A stretch of DNA of 64,000 bases from Nemophila menziesii (lineage: Eukaryota; Streptophyta; Magnoliopsida; Boraginales; Hydrophyllaceae): positions 6,634,001 to 6,698,000 of the forward strand of contig JARWIR010000027.1 in NCBI GenBank assembly GCA_029959085.1, read 5' to 3'. Position 1 is the stretch's first letter. Every line of letters begins with the position of its first letter. Under the pieces are notes generated by a model. That model searched no databases, was not told where the DNA came from, and saw only the letters and a list, made by a program, of their open reading frames with translations. This document shows, piece by piece, positions 33,432 through 45,305 of the stretch. The translations under genes were made by a program, and so were the position numbers.

Positions 33432-34489
33432 TTAGCGAAGCACTCTTTGTGCAACTTTCCAATGACTTATGGAAGGATTAGCCAAGAATTGACTTAATGA
33501 GTTAACCGAATATGACAAATCAGGTCTAGTTATTGTAAGATACAAAAGTCTTCCTATCAATCTTCTATAGGATAAAGGATTTTCTAAAGGTTGATCATCT
33601 TCTTGTCTTAACTTTAGTGTTGACTCCATAGGAAAAACTACAGGCTTAGCTCTTAGTACTCCACATTCATCAAGTATATCAAGTGCATATTTTCTTTGAC
33701 ATAAAGATATTCCACTTGTTTTTCTAGAAACTTCAATTCCAAGGAAATATCTGAGTTCTCCCAAGTCCTTTATTGTAAATTCAGAGTGAAGATATGTTTT
33801 TAAGTCCTTAATTTCATCCATACTATTACCTAGTATAAGTCATCAACATATACTAATAAAGTGATGAAACTTGATGAATTTCGCTTTATAAAAAGACTAT
33901 AATCACTTGAAGAATGTTCAAAACCATAGGAAACTAATGCAGATGATAATTTTGGAAACCACTATATTGAAGCTTGTTTCAAACCATACAAGCTTTTATT
34001 TAGTTTACAAAACGTGTTTTTGGGAGCCTGAAGACCTTGAAGAATGTTCATATAAACCTTTTCGTCTAATTCTCCATGAAGAAAGGCATTATTAACATCA
34101 AGTTGATGAAGATGCCAATTGTGAATAGATGCCAAAGCAAGGATGATTCTTATAGACACTAACTTTTCAACAGGTAAAAAAGTGTCAAAAAAATCAAAAC
34201 CTTCTTGTTGATTATAACCTTTAGCTACTAAACGAGCTTTGTGTCCTTCAAGTGATTCATCTGCCTTGTACTTTAATTTGAAAACCCATTTGCACCCAAT
34301 AGGTTCCATTGTTGGAGTTTGAGGGACAATAGTCCATGTATTTTTTGTTTGTAGAGAATCAAGCTCTTTTTGAATAGCAAAAGTCCATTCTACAGAAGTT
34401 GAAGCTTGTTTAAATGATTTTGGTTTAGTTTTGGTGGATATATGCTCAATATAATTAGCATATTTTGGTGTTAATTTGGAGGTACTCAA
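33432..34489 (-). pseudogene. COP2 reverse transcriptase
   Basis: On the minus strand GCKWVFKLKYKADESLEGHK (about 34300), LVAKGYNQQEGFDFFDTF, LHQLDVNNAFLHGELDEKVY (about 34100) and CKLNKSLYGLKQAS fit the copia RT. The YVDD box lies in the short gap near 33845, between the open stretches 33962-34489 and 33432-33821. The latter continues with DLGELRYFLGIEVSR and RRLIGRLLYLTITRPDLSYS. Two frame changes separate the parts. Confidence 0.9.
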
Positions 34490-34676
34490 AAAATCTTGAA
34501 TTGGATATAGAGGTGATGAAGATGTGTTCTCACATAGTGAGGATGAGTGGGTAATTAATTCTTTAAGGTAGGTTGGTGGTTGTCTATTTCTTGAAGGTCT
34601 TGTGTGTTGATTTGATGTTGGTTGTGTTAGATTTTAGCTAGATGAATTAGGAATATTGAAATTTTCTATGTATGTG

Positions 34677-35620
34677 TCAGATGGTGGGAATAGTAAGGTA
34701 TAAATGTCTGGTATAGGTTGGATTTCTGAAAAAGGAAATAGTTTCATGAAACACAACATTCCTTGATGTAATAATCTTGTTATTTGATAAATCTAGAAGT
34801 TTATAGCCTTTGTTTGTGGGTGGGTAACCAAGAAAAACACACTTTATTGTTCTTGAATCAAATTTAGTTCTATTTTGTTGAAGTGTAGAGACATAGCACA
34901 ATGAGCCAAACACTCACATATGGCTCAAAATTGGAGGTTTGTTGTATAGTTTCTGGTAGGGGTTAGATTATCAAGTAGATGAGTTGGTAGTTTTTTGATT
35001 ATATAAGCTGCAGTTAATATAAAATCGGACCAAAACTGTAAAGGAAGATTTGCTTGAAACATAATTGCTTTAGCAGTTGTTAATAAATGTTGGTGCTTTC
35101 TTTCTGCCAATCCATTTTGTTGTGGTGTTTCTACACAACTCAATTGATGGATGATTCAATGGTTTGAATAAAAGGTGTGTAGGTTGAATTCAGGACCATT
35201 ATCAGTCCTTATTATCTTAATCTTCTTATCAAACTGAGTTAAGACCATTTGATAGAAATTAGACAGATGGTTATTCACTTCAGATTTTGTACTCATCAAA
35301 TAAATCCATGTACCTCTTGAGTAATCATCAACAATAGTAAAAAAATATCTATGAACTATATGAGAAACTTTCTTAAATGGACCCCATATATCACAATGAA
35401 CTAAATCAAAACAAGAGTTTGTACATGAAGTAGAAACAGTAAAAGATAGCTTTCTTTGTTTAGCAAAATGACAAGAATCACATATGGTTGAATGTAAGAA
35501 AGATATTGAAGGCTCTATATTTTTTAGTGAAAGAAGTTTTACACTTGATGGATGTCCCAATCTTGAATGCAATAAGTCACATTTTCTTGTAGTAACAGCT
35601 AAAGCTTTGTGCATCTGCAA
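34677..35620 (-). pseudogene. COP2 integrase
   Basis: A pre-integrase zinc module (LLHSRLGHPSSVKL and CDSCHFAKQRK) is followed by the core. The first Asp is in HCDIWGPF, the second in RTDNGPEF, and the Glu in QNGLAERKHQ; all three catalytic residues are present. The C-terminal part has [20 protein letters not shown] and [14 protein letters not shown]. The first half shares the protease frame with one stop between 35143 and 35156, and a frameshift occurs near 34920. Confidence 0.9.
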
Positions 35621-35689
35621 ACAAGACTGAAGAGGATGTAAACAATTCCTTTCATAAGCAATCCCAATAATCTTCTTGCATTGAGGATC

Positions 35690-36046
35690 CTATTGTGTGC
35701 AATAAGATGAGTAGAAAGTAACTATAATAGCTAAATCTTGAGTTAACTTTGAAACAGAAAGTAAATTGCATTTGAAAGCAGGTACACACAACACATTTTG
35801 TAGTGTAATGTGTATATTTAAACATATATGTCCTTTGTGTGTTGCAAGAACTGTTTCTCCATTTGGTAGTGTAACAGGAATGTTTACACTTTTTAATTTA
35901 CTTGTGTAGAGCGATGAAGAACAAACTAAACGATTAGTAGCTCCTGTATCTAAAATCCAAGAAGAAATGCAAGCAATACCTTCTTGAATTGTAACTTGAT
36001 GAACAACTTCATTTGTAGGCTGATTTGCATGAGCTAAAGCCATCAA
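35690..36046 (-). pseudogene. COP2 protease
   Basis: SWILDTGATNRLVCSSSL carries the intact aspartic protease triad DTG. The flap and C-terminal part LPNGETVLATHKGHI and LCVPAFKCNLLSVSKL follow. It is in frame with the integrase but separated from it by a stop. It cleaves the polyprotein during particle maturation. Confidence 0.9.
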
Positions 36047-36071
36047 TTTACTTATTTCTTTAGCTGTGAAC

Positions 36072-37023
36072 TCATAAGTTCAGTGGTCTCGACTCACTCT
36101 TAAGCTCCTCTTGTGCATTCACAAGATGTGCAGAAATTTGACTCTGATTAGGACGTTTTCCTTTTGGTCCTCCCCATCCAATTGGATAACCATGTAGCTG
36201 ATAACATTTGTTAATTGTGTTCCCATTATATCCACAATGTGTGCAAGTTACCTTTCGTTTTTCTGTGTAAGTATTTGGTTTTTTATTTTTATTTGTGTAA
36301 AACGCATGAGTAGGTGCAAAGAAGACTGAATTTGAGAGTAATCTTTGGCTTTCTTCTTGCACTAACATTGCGAAAACCGAGTTCATTGATGGTAAAGGAT
36401 TTATTAAAAGAACCTGACTTCTCACAACAACATAAGAATCGTTTAATCCAATTAAAAATTTATAACAAAGTCATTGTTCTGTCTATCGATTAGTGTATCA
36501 AGAATTTTGCAATTACACTGATTCATACTTCCACATGAACAAGTAGACATTGGTCGAAAATGAACATATTCATCCCAAAGATTCTTGAATTTAGCAAAGA
36601 ATTCTAAGATTGATGACGAATCTTAAGAGATGGAACTCAATTATTTCTCAAGAAAGTATACTCGTGTACCATCACTTTTTCCAAAACGAGTTTTGATTTC
36701 ATTGTATAGATCATAAGTTGAATTAACATAAAGTAAACTACCTCTATGTCGCGTGAAATTGAATTGAGTAACCAAGAGAGTACAAGGTTGTTAACTCGAT
36801 TCCAAGCTGAGAAGAGGTTTAAGTCAGTAAGAGGAGGCTGAGTAATTTCGCCACTAATGAACCCAAGCTTGTTCTTGACTGATAATGCAATCTCAATTGC
36901 TCTAGTCCATGATAAAAAGTTATCGCTATTGAGAACTTCTGAAACAAGTGAGGCACCCGTGTTCTCGCTAGGATGAATGTAATATGGAGAAGAAAAAATT
37001 TCTGTTATAGAAGTTGCCGCCAT
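36072..37023 (-). pseudogene. COP2 gag
   Basis: I prefer the Met at 37023 (MAATSITEIFSSPYYIHPSE), as copia Gag often starts so, over Met 37047. LNSDNFLSWTRAIEIALSVKNK and FSAWNRVNNLVLSWLLNSIS match the Gag N-terminal helical region (retrotran_gag-like). After a frameshift (36425-36640) the zinc knuckle CTHCGYNGNTINKCYQLHGY appears, in which the His of CCHC is replaced (GNT for GHT). Confidence 0.85.
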
Positions 37024-37101
37024 TAAAGAGGTTTTAAGGAGCTTCAAGTTCTTGATTCAAAAAAGAAAGAAAATATTTGTTGCGGAATTTCTTAGTTTAC
37101 A

Positions 37102-37111
37102 TCTGATACCA
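37102..37111 (-). promoter_or_regulatory. COP2 primer binding site
   Basis: On the minus strand TGGTATCAGA follows the 5' LTR end directly, the initiator-Met tRNA site. Confidence 0.85.
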
Positions 37112-37388
37112 TGATGAAACTGAAAGTACTCAAAATATATAAGCTTGAGCTTGAGTTGAAAAGCTGCATTAATTCTGCAGTGAAAGAAGAAGAAGAAGAG
37201 GAAGAAGAAGGAAATTGCAGAGAGATTAGAGCATAAACTCGATCTTATGTCATTAAACTGTTATGAGCTGATACAAGTGTTTATATATACAATTTGTAAC
37301 AAAATAATTTTGTTATTTACAAAATGGTCCTCTATCTTTTATTTTCTATCAATTCTATCTCTTTTCTATCAAGTATAATACTCCAAGA
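37112..37388 (-). repeat. COP2 5' LTR
   Basis: 277 bp with the same (GAA)n tract and TATA region as the 3' copy. On the minus strand it begins TCTTGGAGTATTATAC and ends TTTCATCA. Confidence 0.92.
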
Positions 37389-37393
37389 ATATG

Positions 37394-38176
37394 TGATTTC
37401 ATGCGCTTGGAGTATCAACACCTACAAATTAACATGCAATATTATGACTTTGAGCATCCCTATTTTAATTAATAAATTAGTAGACCAATATCAAATCATT
37501 GTAATTAAAATATATATCACGGGGCACAAACAAAAATTACTAGTATTTTTCTCATTGACAATGTTAATTTTCACACTAATAATAAGATTATTCCTATTGC
37601 AATAGTATGGTACATAACCTTGGCATTCATGGCCTCAACTATGTATAGTAAACTGAAGGACAAATTCTACAGTGGTTTCCAACATTTGATATGCTCGTAG
37701 AAGAACAACTACAACAATAAAAAACATAGTGTTAATATTAAGTTGTAGTATCTATTACAACCACAAATACGTCAAATCATAATTTTCTACTACCATCACT
37801 ACACAACTTGGCCATTTGAGTCTTCTTATCTTTCCCTATTAAAGTAACGTCATTAGATCTCAGCACATGCTTGTTACCCAATCGTCATCATCCAATCTAT
37901 CGAGATTCTCGGAGAGTGCGAATGCCCACAAGATTATTGTACTACAACCCAAAGAATGATTTTATGGGCAATCCAAGTATGCAAAACAAATTTATGATCG
38001 TGGCTTGATCAATTTGTTTTTTGAGTCTTTAATTGTCAGATGGCCTTGTACATCTGGAAAATGGTTATTGTACTATTCAGCTTATCGTGAAGTGGTTCTA
38101 AATGTAGCTAGGCAGTGCATGATCGGCTCCTTCTACACCAGTAATGATATGTATATCATTATGTGTTAGCCATGGT
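37394..38176. other. Intergenic region, no gene seen
   Basis: AT-rich. The 93-codon ORF at 37324-37605 runs out of the COP2 LTR and has no recognisable domain. Confidence 0.55.
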
Positions 38177-38350
38177 GTTCATTCTTAAATTCTTACACCA
38201 TTCCACATGTGAACGTACATTAATAATTTGTGTAAATCTGTGTTGGCATCATTTTTTATACTTGTTCATTCTTGAATTCTTAAACCATTCCACATGTGGA
38301 TGTATGTTAATAATTTGCGTACATCTGTGTTGGTATCATTTTTTATACTT
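38177..38350. repeat. 87-bp tandem duplication
   Basis: Two adjacent 87-bp units (38177-38263 and 38264-38350) differ at about ten positions. Each begins GTTCATTCTT and ends ATTTTTTATACTT. The duplication keeps a 29-codon plus-strand reading open, but no known domain is encoded. Confidence 0.9.
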
Positions 38351-38917
38351 GATCATCCCCGGTTCCCCGAAACTAGTTCCTCTGAAACATACTCCAACAT
38401 TAAATTCAAACTACTGAAATTAAACAAAACTACAGAAGCAAGATGCTTTTACATAAGTAAATGCTTTACAAGACAATAGGAAAGAATGTTCTCACATTAA
38501 AGTGTAGATATTCAATTGTTTGTTACATTGCAGATTACGTATATCATTTAGAGACAACAAATGGTGGAATTTGAAAGTAAATAAATAAATTACAATTATT
38601 AAATTTGAAAGTGAATAAATACTACTTCATTTTGAAAATTTGTGGAATTGGAACTTTGAATCACAGTTGTTGATGAATATTTGATGTTCTAAATTCTCAA
38701 ACAATTTCTCTTAACCTTATAAACCTTTCACATTCCCAATTATGAAGCCTAACTACATATATTCTCAAACCGAACTACACACCTTAGAAACTTAGAACTT
38801 TGCGAATACCTTTTCTTATTATTTTTAATTTTTTTCAGGGTTAAGACGTTTGGGGTTTATTTACCATGTTTTTAAGATAAGATATTTAAATTTTACTATG
38901 TGGCTTTATTAATGGTG
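38351..38917. other. Intergenic region, no gene seen
   Basis: No ORF, RNA gene or repeat recognised. Confidence 0.55.
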
Positions 38918-39830
38918 TCACGCTCTAAATTTTCCACCACCAGATTTTATTTCAGGGCGCGACATTCTGTAAACCTAAATCACAACCTAAGACTGCGAGG
39001 CGTATAATACAATAACCTATACAAAACCGTAAAATTTATATATACAACACATCAAAAGTGTTTTAGATATTTTCATTCACGTATTACAAACCAAACTAAT
39101 GTTACAACAAAAGTCTATCTGGATTCTACTACAAAATAATCCAGTAAAAAAAACTATCTAAATGAAGGTGCTAAGCCAGTTCTTAAGCCTATGATTCCTG
39201 CCTACTTCCCTCTGCACAATAAATTAACGAATGACCTACACAAATTCAGTAAGTGAAAATGTCTCCGAAGAAGGGAATTTACACAATAACTGTATAAAAG
39301 AATAATAATAAATGACATATATGTTATATGCATAACTTAATGTGATTCCAGTAACTGGCCATCACTGGCCTTGAATATAAAGGATCATGCACACACATTA
39401 CATAACGTTGCGATAACTAATATTCAACACTCACTATTGCCTTGGTACATGGCCCTTAGTACCATCGTCTGCTCCTGCCATCTCTGACCCCCTGAGCAAC
39501 ATACCCGTAGTGGATCTTTCCACCTACAGCACATCCGTAGTGGATCCACCACACACCCGTAGTGGATCTTTCCACCTACAACACATCAAAATTAGTACAT
39601 CACCTCGATACCTCGACAGTTTCACAAGTCAGATAGGCGTCACAGCCCTAATGATCACATAATACGTATTGGTATCATACACAACTATACACATTTTACA
39701 AGATTATAATCATATTTAACGTGATATCAATGTATACACAATTTAAATAAATGTTGATAACACAATATCGTAAATCGACATAAAGAGGGGAGTCCGACTT
39801 ACCTCACCACGTGCTTTTAGTATATCAAAC
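38918..39830. repeat. Possible LTR remnant with short repeats
   Basis: It opens TGTCACGCTCT, which forms an inverted repeat with AGGGCGCGACA 39 bp further on, an arrangement common at starts of gypsy LTRs. The core holds three copies of CCGTAGTGGATC at about 39505, 39529 and 39549. The segment ends near GTCCGACTTACCTCACCACG. There is no partner LTR, primer site or clear right border, so this may be a solo LTR or another repeat. Confidence 0.35.
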
Positions 39831-39961
39831 TTTCCCTAAAATAACTAAATCTCTGATTAAATTAATATAATTAATTTAAACATTCTAACATAACAATTCT
39901 AATACATTAAATATAACCCAATTGATTACTACCAAGTTATAATAAAAAAAATTATATAATT

Positions 39962-40422
39962 TAAGTGGGAATATGCATGAGGAGGCGTGTATATTTCCCA
40001 TGGGAATAGTGGTGGTGCGTGAAAGCTGGCCCGGAAACCCATGTATAAAAAAAACAATTATATCATTTCTTAAAGGGGGTAAAGCAAGAGGTATAGGGTT
40101 TGAATCCCCTCCTTAAACATATGTATCCTAGTTCTGATTAAACTGGGAATATGCATGGGGAGGCGTGTATATCTCTCATGGGATTAGTTATGGTGCACGA
40201 AAGCTGGCCCGGACACACGTGATATCAAGAAAAAAACAATTATATCATTTCGGTACAGGGTTCGAATCCCTTCCATGAACATGGGTAATCTAGTTCTGAT
40301 TAAGTGGGAATATGCATGAAGAGGGGTGTATATTTCCTATGAGAATAGTTGTGGTGCGCAAAAGCTGGTCGGGACACCCATTTATCAAAAAATAATTAAA
40401 AAAAACAATTATATCATTTCCT
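39962..40422 (+). repeat. Tandem triplicate of a SINE-like unit
   Basis: Three head-to-tail units share GTGGGAATATGCATG, GGCGTGTATAT, GGTGCG.GAAAGCTGG and CCCGGACAC, each ending in ATCAA plus an A run and AATTATATCATTTC (at about 40059, 40235 and 40409). Periods are about 176 and 174 bp. Units 2 and 3 contain GGTTYGAATCC (40097 and 40259), the B box of tRNA-type polymerase III promoters. The '..GCTGGCCCGGACAC' tail resembles plant SINE 3' ends as I recall them. Unit 1 lacks the tRNA-like head. Confidence 0.65.
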
Positions 40423-40614
40423 TTTTATTTGTTTTACCTTACTATCTGTACAAATTAATCACATTTTTGTTAATATTTTTCCTCTTACATCACTTTACTA
40501 TTAATATCACTTGAAATTAACAATGATCCAATAAACTAATACTAAATATTTATCATTTTTTGTTCATTTTCTTTCTTACACCATATTCACATGCGCACAC
40601 TTACTTCTGTGTAA

Positions 40615-40625
40615 CTATCTAACAT
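40615..40625. repeat. Target duplication of LINE2, left copy
   Basis: CTATCTAACAT, repeated exactly at 46961-46971 after the LINE A tail. Confidence 0.85.
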
Positions 40626-40922
40626 ATGACGATGATTTGAAAAGTTGAATGGAATTTATATATATAAAACTATTAAATTCTCTCCCTCCCTCTCCCTGCA
40701 ACTCATACACACCACCACCTAAAATTCCAAACACCACCTCGAATCACAACCCAAAATCACATCCTGATTTGGGTTTTGATCCATCTTGTAAGTGTTTTTC
40801 TCTACAAAATTCTCCTAAAACACTTTACATGTCCTCCTTTCAACCCTCTTTCTTCAGTCTCTCCTTTTCCTTGTTTCTCGTTCTAGCTTCTCTTCGCCCT
40901 TACCTAACCTACAAAAACTCCA

Positions 40923-42699
40923 ATGGATTTATTTGCATCTTCTTATCCACTAGCAAAAAACAAAGAGCTTGTTATAACACCTGACAAAGAAACCAACTAC
41001 AAAATACTAAATGAACACAAACGCCTTGCTAAGCTGATTATTAAAGAAAAAATCAACCATACTTATATCAAAAATCATGTGAACAAGTACTGTTCATTAC
41101 AAAAACAAGTGGAAGTAGAAAAGATTGGAAAAAAAACCTTTTTTTTATCAAATTCGAAAATGAAGAAGATAAAATTAAGGTATGATAACAAAGACCTTAG
41201 ACTGTACAAGGTAAAAATCTTTTTATTAATCAGTATGAAGCTACAGAAACGAAAGAAGTCAACGATGCTACACTATGGATTCAACTATCGGGTATTATAG
41301 TTAACCTCCTTATAATCAGTTGTCTCAACAAATTGCTTAGTTTCTTTGGAAAAAATCATCAAATAATTTTACCTGAATCGCTCGAGATAGATGAAATAAC
41401 TGTTACGGGGGTACAAATTGATTGGGAGCTCAATCGTCCTTTAATTCATGGAATCAATTTCTAGGAAAATGAACACAAAGCTGCTTGGATTGAATTCTAC
41501 TACGAAAATACCGGGCAAGTCTGCAATAGGTGTGGAATCTTCAGTCATGAAGAAAAAGGGTGTACAAACACCAAAGTTAAAACTCGATTAGGAGAATGAA
41601 TCAAAACATCTACTCGAGGTCCACCACAATCTTATGTACTCAAAGAAGTTTCAGATCTAAGCAAGAAGATAACAACAAACAAAGATAAGAAATATTGGGG
41701 ATTGGAACAGAGGTACCGAGTCTCAGAACCGATTCAAACTCAACTCAGCATCAATGTTAACGGTAATAATGATAGAGTTAAAGGTACTAAGGAGTTTTTG
41801 AATTTGGTACTAAACAACGTACAAAGTAAGTTCACAATTGGAGAGAGATGAAGAGACAAAAATATTGTGTGCGAGAAGGACGGTGAAGGTGGAGATGTAC
41901 GGGTTTTGTCTTCATCGGATTTAAGAGATAAGGCTTTAAGGGACCTCCTTTTTTGGAAAAGTAATTAAGTATTGCTAAGGTGGTCCAATAGATGGCAAAA
42001 AAATTTAAAACAAGTCCGACCCAAGAAAATGAACTAGATTTCGGATCTTTTGAAAGTCCAAGCCCAATTAAGAAGAGCCCAAATGTAATAATTTATCAAA
42101 ATAATATGGTGAGGCCAAATCATTTATCAGATCATTTCAAAATCTCTTCTCAACACACCGACCCTCTTATCCACCCAACAACCCTATCCTCTCCCTCTAC
42201 ACAGAAAACCCCCAATCCTTTGAACCCTAATTGCTTAGTATCCTCCCACTCTTGTAACAAAGGTCACTTAACACCACAACCTTACACCATCACTTCAAAC
42301 CCCCACTCACCTAAAACAACTCTACCAAATAGTTACAAACCTGAATATGATAAAACTCCAAGTTATGCAACCTTAAAGGAAAATGAGTCGGAGACTAGAA
42401 GCCTTTTCCAAAATGAAGAAGTATATTATGAAGCTGAGGATAAAAGATTGACTAAAGTTAATAAGGAATCGATTAAGAAAGAAAGTGGAATAAGACAATC
42501 AATTAAGGCTAAAAGGATGAAAAATAAGGAGAACCCAGCTCTGATTAATAGTAAGAGACAAAAAATTCTATGGGCTTTAAGAATGGGAAAGCAAGTTGAT
42601 GAGCCTGATGCTGCTACCAATGAAATCGAACATCAAATGGCTGAATTAATTGAAGATGTTTGCGGGGTTGACCCAAATCAACCACAAGAAGATCAGTGA
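40923..42699 (+). pseudogene. LINE2 ORF1 (RNA-binding Gag-like protein)
   Basis: The ATG at 40923 opens MDLFASSYPLAKNKELVITP. The segment HKRLAKLIIKEKINHTYIKN and, after a frameshift near 41200, NDATLWIQLSGI match the plant LINE ORF1 N-terminal domain (DUF4283-like). IDWELNRPLIHGI and AAWIEFYYENTGQVCNRCG lead into the CCHC knuckle CNRCGIFSHEEKGC (about 41521-41562). The C-terminal part (open 41992-42699) is Ser/Pro/Lys-rich and ends with an acidic tail (MAELIEDVCGVDPNQPQEDQ). The protein would coat LINE RNA. At least four disabling changes are present. Confidence 0.8.
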
Positions 42700-42704
42700 T
42701 AAAA

Positions 42705-43385
42705 AATTGTCTGGATCTATCAGGGTATTGGCACAACCCTGACAGTCCAGACCCTATCTAGTATCGTTGCCAAATACCTGACTCAGGTACTATTCCATTA
42801 TGAAACCAAAAACCCTTATAAAAATGTTAAAAAGCTAGAAAAAATATTAATATGACCTTTATTGACATGGTTGAACCTATTGTAATTTATGGTGGCTTGC
42901 CCTTTTTATTAAAAACGGAATCGATATTAAAGTTTTGAATAAATCTGATAACCATATACATTGTGAGATAAATTATGAAAACGTAACATTCTTCACTACA
43001 TTTGTATATGGTGTCCCTCTAGATAAAAATAAAGAGGCTTGTCTTGAAACAATTAGCTGCTGTAATCCAAAAAATCATGAGTCCTGAAACCTAATAGGAG
43101 ACTTTAATAATATCATATCCTTATAAGAAAAGAAAGATGGGGATGACAAATGTTAAAAATCCATGAAACAATTTAATGTGTTTATAAAACATAATAAGAT
43201 GGATGAAATAGAAATTAAAGGGGTTAAATACTCTTGGTATAATAAAAGAACTTATGATAAGATGATTAAATCACTTATATATAGAGCCTTTAGTAACAAA
43301 AAATGGAATGAAAAATTTCACAATGCTTGGGTAGCTCTGTTACCTAATGTAGGATCTGATCACTCCCCCAAGTTCTACAGATGAA
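42705..43385 (+). pseudogene. LINE2 ORF2 endonuclease region
   Basis: Directly after ORF1, and switching frames, one can read segments like LTVQTLSSIVAKY, ETKNP..KNVKKLEKIL, FTTFVYGVP, LIGDFNN and SWYNKRT, ending GSDHSPKFYR. These match an apurinic-like endonuclease: the ETK glutamate, GDFN, and the SDHxP end are the catalytic signatures. The enzyme nicks target DNA. Stops and shifts are frequent. Confidence 0.75.
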
Positions 43386-45305
43386 ATATAAGAAAAATTA
43401 TAGAAAAAGAAGATTTTATTTTGTAAGTAACTGGACAGAAGAGAAAGAATGTTTTGATATTATTAAGAAAGTTTAAGAGTATAGAAATAGAAATCCCAAT
43501 AGTGTTAAAAATGGCCTTATTATGAAGTTTAGAAAATGCAGTGTGCTGCTTAATATTTGGAGTAAGAATAAATATAAAATTTAACAAAAAATTATTGATA
43601 GATGTATGCACCAAATTGAAACTATTTACAATGATCCTAAGACTAAAAACTGGGATGAGTATAATACTTTGGTTAAAAAAATTGAAAAAACTTGAAGGGA
43701 TGAGGAGGATTACTGGGCCTCAAGGTCACGAATTACGTGGCTTAAAAAGGGTGATAAAAACTCCTCTTTCTTCCATGCTTCTAGTAAAAAAAGAAAATAA
43801 GTTAATAAGATTACGAGAATCACTAAAGAAGATGGAAACTGGATTGCAACTGAGGAAGAAGTTAAAGAAGAAATTTGTAATTACTTTAATAATATATTTG
43901 ACATTATTGGTAAAAGAAGCTTTAGCCTTATTACTGATATGATCCCTTGTCAGGTCAACAAAGCTAAAATGATAATTTGGATAAACCATTGGATATAAAA
44001 GATATTATAAAAGTTATCAATGAATTAGGGACCCACAAACCACATGCACCTGATGGATATCTAGGTTTCTTTTACAAAAAATATTGGGAGATTATAAAAC
44101 TTTATGTTATGAAATCTATTAATAATTTTTTGTATAATGAAGGTACATTGGATGACTTAAATAACACCTTTATATCTCTTATACCTAACATTTAAAAACC
44201 CAATAATATTAAGCATTTTCGCAATATAAGTTGCTCAAATTTTATTTACAATAAAATTGCTAAAATTATGGTAAATAGAATGCAACCTTATATGAATCTT
44301 TTGATTGATGAAAACCAATTTGCGTTTATTCCTGGTAGACATATCCAAGATAACACCTATATTGCCCATGGCTTTATTAATATAATTAAAGATAACAGAT
44401 ATACTAAAACCTTCCATATAGCTGTCAAAGCGGATATACAAAAAGCATATGAGAATGTGGAATGGGATTGTTTGGAAATGGTACTAATAAGATTGGGTTT
44501 TAATAGTAATTGGGCTAACAAACTTATGAGATGTGTCAACTCGGTTACATATTTTGTTCTTATAAATGGTACCCCTTCCCCCCCCCCCCCCCCCCAAATA
44601 TTGAATAAACCTAAGAAAGGGCTCAGACAGGGTGATTCCCTATCAACCTTCCTTTTTACTATTGTTACTCAGTTATTATCAGTACTTATTAAAGATAAAG
44701 TTGATAAAAATCTTATAGAGGGAATAAAAATCTCTAGAAATGCGCATAGTATTACCCATTTGCTTTTTGCAGATGATAGTATCTTTTTTATGAAAGCTAA
44801 TATCACTAAAATTGAGAGTTTTAATGATATCAGTAATAAGTATGGTTTTGCAACTGGTATGAAGCTTAACTATAACAAATGTGGGATCAAATTCAGTACC
44901 AATACACCTGATTATATCCAAAATAATTATTCTAATAAGTTGAATATGAAAATTACCAATAATTTAGCTAATTATTTAGGTCTCTCCACTGAGTGGGGGA
45001 GATCCAAAGTTAAAGATTTAAATATACTTGTTGAAAAAACCTTGAGAAGAATTGAGAACTGGAAGAACTTTTACTTGTCTGCTGCAGGTAAAGACATTCT
45101 TATTAAAGGGGTATTACTTAGTATGCCTAGCCACTATATGTATTCTTTCTTAATACCAAAGAAAACCTGTGATTTGATTTCATCACAAATTGCAAGGTTT
45201 AGGTGGGGTAGTAAAGGTAATAAAAAATACATTGGTGCTCTTGGGAATCCCTTACTAAGAGTAAATATAGTGGGGGCCTTGGATTTACGGAGTTACACCT
45301 TATGA
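43386..45305 (+). pseudogene. LINE2 ORF2 reverse transcriptase
   Basis: The linker contains a WLKKGDKNSSFFHASSKKRK-like segment (about 43740). RT starts near 43980 with HKPHAPDGYLGFFYKKYW. A long open stretch (44268-45305, 345 codons) holds QFAFIPGRHIQDN, VKADIQKAYENVEWD, KKGLRQGDSLSTFLF and the catalytic FADD box at 44766-44777, then YLGLSTEWGRSK. An 18-base C run at 44578-44595 inserts a proline string between LINGTPS and the KKGLRQGD segment. Stops before 44268 and after 45305 disable it. Confidence 0.88.

Larger units (their letters stand above)
32614..37388 (-). mobile_element. COP2: Ty1/copia retrotransposon
   Basis: 4775 bp with LTRs of 279 and 277 bp and a perfect 5-bp duplication ATATG (32609-32613 and 37389-37393). 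Primer site, gag, protease, integrase, reverse transcriptase and RNase H are all recognisable in copia order on the minus strand. Most catalytic residues survive, but several frameshifts and stops break the polyprotein. The LTR start reads TCTT rather than TG in both copies, so it was probably already so when inserted. The Gag knuckle type (C-x2-C ... HGYP) and short LTRs separate it clearly from COP1. Confidence 0.93.

Noticed and set aside
38163..38479. Cys/His/Leu repeat ORF in the tandem duplication as a peptide gene
   Set aside because: The repeat in the protein is just the 87-bp DNA duplication. No signal or start context was convincing.
40091..40270. tRNA genes at the B-box motifs
   Set aside because: No cloverleaf, acceptor stem or anticodon arm can be formed. 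The motifs belong to the SINE-like units.
40649..40984. 111-codon ORF in the LINE2 5' region
   Set aside because: It overlaps the 5' untranslated region and the ORF1 start in another frame. The Pro/Ser bias comes from the pyrimidine-rich leader.
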